Source of the DNA: Trachelipus rathkii | Lineage: Eukaryota > Arthropoda > Malacostraca > Isopoda > Trachelipodidae | DNA: 12,500 nucleotides | Direction of reading: 5' to 3' | Assembly: GCA_015478945.1 (NCBI GenBank) | Contig: JABUQX010103323.1 | Span: 10,001-22,500, forward strand | Shown here: positions 8,433 through 12,500 of the stretch, piece by piece | Layout of the letters: each line of letters begins with the position of its first letter | Position numbering within the stretch: the first letter of the stretch is position 1 | Made by a program: the position numbers and the translations under genes | The notes under the pieces: model-generated | What the model was told of the DNA's origin: nothing | The model's database searches: none | Seen by the model: only the letters and a program-made list of their open reading frames with translations

Positions 8433-8633
8433 AAGAAAATTAATTTTATTATATTCCTACATATTTTTGAAGCCGGTTAACGTTAACGATTAACGTTAAC
8501 TTCCGTTACAGTTCTCTTACTGATAAACGCTTTAAATGATTAAACGCCGTTAAGTTTTTTTTGTTTAACGATAAGGTTAACAGCGTCTAACTTCCTCATT
8601 AACGGTGCCCACCTTTGTATATTGTCATGATAT

Positions 8634-8635
<2 letters not shown>

Positions 8636-8685
<50 letters not shown>

Positions 8686-8801
8686 AATTATATTATATAT
8701 ATAATATATATATATAATATATATATATATATATACTAATATATATATATATATATATATAATATATATATATTATATATATATATATATATAATAATAT
8801 A
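8636..8801. repeat. (AT)n tract between two elements
   Basis: Imperfect AT run between the right end of hAT-A and the left end of the next hAT-like element. Confidence 0.95.
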
Positions 8802-8872
8802 TAATGGCATATCCAGGATTTTTTTTCGGGGGGCCAGACAAAAATCGTTTCTTACATTATAACTAATATATA

Positions 8873-8912
<40 letters not shown>

Positions 8913-9208
8913 TATATAATATATATAATAGGTATAAATATATATATATAGATATAATATTATATATATATATAAAATATAGTAAATATATAATTATATA
9001 TATATATATATAATATAGTAGATATATTATATATATATATATAATATATTATCTATATATATATATTAATATATATAATATATATTAATAATTTAACCTC
9101 TGATTTTAAACTTTATAAACGGATATTATACTTAAAATTTTTTATGCTGTTTTAAAAATTTCGGGGGGGGGGCATGGCCCCCTGGCCCCCCCCTGGAATA
9201 CGCCATGT
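8802..9208. mobile_element. Short hAT-like element with GC-rich ends (hAT-C)
   Basis: The left end TAATGGCATATCCAGG (8802-8817) is followed by a T run and CGGGGGGCCA. The right end on the - strand from 9208 reads ACATGGCGTATTCCAGGG, followed by G runs and GGCCA. The pair resembles the CAGTGGCG-type ends common among animal hAT elements. The ~400 bp between holds an AT tract (about 8863-9090) and ~60 bp of unique sequence, so it is a MITE-like, non-coding element. The AT-rich flanks hide any target duplication. Confidence 0.65.
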
Positions 9209-9277
9209 ATATATATATTATATAGTATATATATATATTATATATATTATTATATTATTATAGATATATATTAATAA

Positions 9278-9337
<60 letters not shown>

Positions 9338-9345
9338 TATATACT
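9209..9345. repeat. (AT)n tract
   Basis: Imperfect, then nearly perfect AT run following the right end of hAT-C. Confidence 0.96.
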
Positions 9346-9359
9346 TTATATTATGAATT

Positions 9360-9605
9360 TAAAAAGATTTCTCATCAAGGGGGATTGGGTCAATTTTTCA
9401 TTCTTGCGTTCTTTATGTCGTATCTCGGGTAAAATTTGGTATGCACATAGGTAGGAATGTCACCTCCGTAGGGTTGTTAAGGCCTCGCCCTTCGGGCTGA
9501 GGCCTCAAAGCCCGCTTACACCACCTTCGTGATGACCCCCCAAATGGGACTTCACGCCCTTTCAAGAGATGATCCCCCATGGGGCTTCTCGCGGAGAAAG
9601 ATGAA
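9360..9605. other. GC-rich hairpin island with an internal duplication
   Basis: A near-perfect hairpin ggcctcgccc-ttc-gggctgaggcc (9481-9505, one bulged T) is followed by two diverged ~27-bp direct copies. These are gatgacccccc..gggacttcacgc (about 9531-9556) and gatgatccccca..gggcttctcgcgg (about 9569-9594). There is no open frame. In composition it recalls the 470-672 island, but I see no clear alignment between them. The function is unknown. Confidence 0.6.
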
Positions 9606-9639
9606 TTCCTTTAGGCACTTTATTAAAAAGTGAAAATTA

Positions 9640-10660
9640 ATTTTATTGTCCTTTGTAGGATGAGTGAAGAAGACCTTGGTGTAACACAGTTGGGTTAGCT
9701 GCAGTATTGCTAGGTATGATAGTTTACTTTTGATGATGCAGGCTTTCTTCGAAAGGGAATAACCAGTTTTTGTACTAAGTTGGCATGAGTACGAAAATAT
9801 GTTTAAAAAACATAGCGAGTTAGCAAGATCGATTAAACCTAGTATTGTTACGTTGGATAGTTTGTTAAGGGGGTACGAGACATATTTGAAGGAAATGATC
9901 AGAGTTATGTACTACTTTGACATGAGTACGTTACTTTGTTTCAGTTAAATTTGTTACTTAACGTAAATGAAAAATGTTAATGTGAAAAATATCGTGTTTC
10001 TGATAGGTTGAACCTTTGCTAATTTATGCATTTATTCGTAGTTCAGGGTGTTTAGATCTGTTAGGTTATACTAGCTTTGTTAGAAAATGTATTACTGTGT
10101 AAGCTCGTTGTGATGTGTTAAAAACATGGGCTTAGGTTAAGTCTTTACTGTGTGATGTTAGATTTGGTAGAGAATATTGTTAATGTCAGCATTTATTCAT
10201 AGTTCAAAATGATTTTATATTTGATGGGCTAGACAATTTTATGAAGGTAGCATCAATTCATAGTTCAAGATGTTGGTATCCTTGATAGGTTGGACAGTTT
10301 GTTAAGGGATATTGTTACATGATACTGCTTTAGCTGCTGATGATATGATGGAAAAAATAGGGATATGTTGAGTTTTGCTACGTAATGATTAGATAGGTTC
10401 CAAATTTTAATGTCTTATTCATAATTCCAAATGTTAGTCTCTATGGTGGGTAATAGCACTTTGGTAAATGTTATTATGCTGGTGTACGTTCAAGCCCTTT
10501 GGTAGGTTATGACTGCAATGAAAGATTTACATGCTAAGTCACTTTGTTACGTTGGGAATGAATTTTATGTTAACAGTAATGATTTGGTAGGTGCTTGAGA
10601 GACATTGGTAATTATTCATAGATTCATATGTTTGATACGATATGTTAAGTTACGTTACTT
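9640..10660. repeat. Diverged, internally repetitive region
   Basis: The motif ATTCATAGTTCAARATG and variants start near 10034, 10195, 10256, 10417 and 10614. A following motif like TTGATAGGTTGGACAGTTTGTTAAGGG recurs near 9848, 10003, 10275 and, weakly, elsewhere. CATGAGTACG occurs at 9784 and 9921. The spacings 161, 61 and 161 give two pairs exactly 222 bp apart. This suggests an old tandem array with a higher-order unit, now heavily mutated. There is no open frame. Confidence 0.5.
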
Positions 10661-10667
10661 GGTTTAT

Positions 10668-10731
10668 AATCATATATATATATATATATATATATATAGT
10701 ATATATATATATATATATATATTATATATTA

Positions 10732-10797
<66 letters not shown>
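10668..10797. repeat. (AT)n tract
   Basis: Long, mostly pure AT run at the right edge of the diverged repeat region. Confidence 0.97.
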
Positions 10798-10799
<2 letters not shown>

Positions 10800-12362
10800 T
10801 GTAATCGTACAATCATGTAGGATTCGTCCCCTTTTATCAACTACTAAAACTATTTTCTTACATACTTCAGCTTTATGATTTTCTAGACAGATTTGCAATC
10901 ATTAAAACTTCTATATTACAATCATTACAAAAATGGATGGGTATATTATAGAGGCTGGGCGTTGCGATATCGAGTTGCGATTTATGACTTTCAAGACTGA
11001 CCCATAAATTTCGAATTAAATCGCAATGATTTTGGAAAAGTCTGACAAAGCTTTAAGATAAGTGGAAAACGAAACGTTCGACTAATCTGCATCGTTATTA
11101 AAAACTGAGTTATTGGCTATGCCAAGCAAGATATCAGTTATAATGAAAAGTTAAAGATTGTGAATGAAAGAAATAGCAAACACAAGAGAGCCTTTTGGTG
11201 CCTTTGCGTGATGGAGCATTTTGAAATCAATTTATAAAGATGCTATCCTGAGAAAGGAAAGTAAGAGGGGAATTTTCTTTCTTTTCTTTTACATGACGCA
11301 ACAGTTCTGGATAATCAGACATAAAGGATAGAAAGATGTTTAGTGGATAAATAAACATAGAAAATGCGTTAGTCTTTGATTGGGCAAGAAAGCATAAATC
11401 ACACATGATAGAAAATTGGAGACCCCAAATCAGAACATCAGAACAAGCAGCGTCGTTGCGTATACGCAGATCAACCACCTTTGGCTGAAATATTGTTGAG
11501 ATACAGTATGAGGGTACATACACAGGTTTCGCCAGCTGTTAAAACCCCTTGAATTTTTGCTAAGAAAAAAAGATGAGGTTTGAAGAAGAAGTGTAGTTGA
11601 GGAAGTGCAAATTAAATAAAGACAGCGAATGCCAGAGAAATTAATGTAGACTTTGTACCAGGGCAAACTGCCGACGAAGTTTTGGCGGCACCAATCCAAT
11701 CACTGGATTCCTCCAACTCCCAGGTAATGACTGGATGTGGAGTGGAAAGAGGCAATGCTTAGGTGCCGTCCCTCCGAGCATCTCCGAGACAGGTTTATTT
11801 TTCGTCATTTTTAAAATTTTTCTGAAGATAATGTTCGTTTATTGTCTTGTAAGTCTGTGAGATACATTTCAAGAAGGGGAAGGTGATGGAAGCACCAACT
11901 TAACATGTTGAACAAAGGTATGCTACAGAGACCTTCTGAGAAGGTGAGACACGAAAAGGACGAACCGTAGGGCAAACAGAGTGAAGAAGAATAGGCAAGC
12001 CAAAATTAACACCCCGTAGGTTGTGAGCAATATGATTACTTACATCGTTTCATACGGCAATAGGCTATTTTCCAACAATTGGTAACTAAATTATAATAGT
12101 TTGAAAGTTTGGAATGGTTACTTTTCTCCTGGATCGGACGAATGTAAGTTTGCTGACAGCATTGTGGAAAAAGTGTTAGTGTTGAGGCATATAGAACTTA
12201 ATTTAATGAAGGGTTATACCAGATCAGGGTGGTCTCCCTAAATTCCTGATGAAGGGAGGATACCATCCGGTTCGTTTGTCTTTAAAGATCATATATAATA
12301 TAAAGTAAAGTCAAATGACACCTGATAGGAGAACGAGTAGCAGGAGGAGCTAGTTGCTGTGG
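10798..12362. other. Unassigned sequence, no supported gene
   Basis: About 1.5 kb of mixed composition without AT microsatellite, the longest non-microsatellite stretch in the window. Two overlapping - strand open frames (11227-11523 and 11430-11699) have no recognisable domain. A short + strand frame near 11615-11757 contains a CAG/GTAATG donor-like site. The stretch could be intronic, intergenic or an unrecognised element. Confidence 0.5.
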
Positions 12363-12410
12363 CTGTGGTGGTGGTGGTGGTGGTGGGTGTGGTGGTGGTG
12401 GTGGTGGTGG
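12363..12410. repeat. (TGG)n microsatellite
   Basis: About 15 tandem TGG/GTG units with one interruption (ggtgggtgtgg). No supported reading frame runs through it, so there is no reason to call it a coding homopolymer. Confidence 0.97.
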
Positions 12411-12500
12411 AATTATATAAAAATAAAGAATTTGAGAAAATCCATTGTAGAAAGAATGTTAGCAAAAGACCATTACATCTTCACATGCCTTATACTATTT

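Larger units (their letters stand above)
3776..8617. mobile_element. Outer hAT-like element (hAT-A), interrupted by a mariner
   Basis: The left end GAAAAGTGGGCATC (3776-3789) matches the reverse complement of the right end, CAAAGGTGGGCACC (8604-8617). Both ends continue into dense TTAACG/CGTTAA motifs, at about 3790-3860 on the left and 8475-8605 on the right, which resemble sub-terminal transposase-binding arrays. Own sequence is 3776-4801 plus 8283-8617, about 1.36 kb including AT and ATT tracts. No transposase frame is present, so it looks non-autonomous. The flanks are AT repeat, so the expected 8-bp target duplication cannot be confirmed. Confidence 0.7.

Noticed and set aside
9640..10660. 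CRISPR-like array
   Set aside because: Repeats are diverged and unevenly spaced, spacers are not unique units, and the setting is eukaryotic.
10605..10878. Two open frames rich in Ile-Tyr
   Set aside because: Both are translations of the 10668-10797 AT microsatellite.
11227..11699. Two overlapping - strand frames (98 and 89 codons)
   Set aside because: They lie in different frames with no recognised domain, and length alone is weak evidence in an AT-rich genome.

Overview
This window looks like gene-poor, repeat-dense DNA from an animal nuclear genome. About a quarter to a third of it is imperfect (AT)n microsatellite, and the remaining islands are mostly decayed transposable elements. The abundant AT dinucleotide tracts, several different hAT-type ends, a Tc1/mariner transposase relic of a type common in arthropods and a dead LINE together suggest an arthropod, plausibly a decapod crustacean such as a penaeid shrimp. 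That assignment is inference. No intact protein-coding gene was found. The longer open frames are translated microsatellites, antisense shadows of element relics, or unrecognised stretches.

Layout. 1-1114: a fold-back-like element whose two inverted arms (77-315 and 838-1092) each carry two copies of a ~100 bp unit, flanking a GC-rich island (about 470-670) and an AT tract. 1240-2960: a 5'-truncated, frameshifted LINE reverse transcriptase relic on the + strand. 3121-3289: an orphan hAT-type end with GCATCC sub-terminal repeats. 3361-3482: an unassigned island. 3776-8617: a three-level nest of DNA transposons. 8802-9208: another small hAT-like element with GC-rich ends. 9360-9600: a GC-rich, hairpin-rich island. 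9640-10660: a diverged internally repetitive stretch. 10798-12500: mostly unassigned sequence with a (TGG)n microsatellite near the end.

The most striking structure is the nest. An outer hAT-like element (ends at 3776 and 8617, sub-terminal TTAACG arrays) was hit by a Tc1/mariner element (ends at about 4802 and 8282, transposase relic on the - strand at 4903-5978). That mariner was then hit, between its 5' inverted repeat and its transposase start, by a second hAT-like element (6036-8259, sub-terminal TCGAT arrays). The 8-base duplication around the innermost element is still readable as GTTAGTAC / GTTA-TAC. Removing the innermost element in silico lengthens the match between the two mariner ends, which independently supports this order of insertion.

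No genes cooperate here; the window records successive element invasions. None of the elements appears able to move itself: the LINE and mariner frames are broken, and no hAT transposase is visible.
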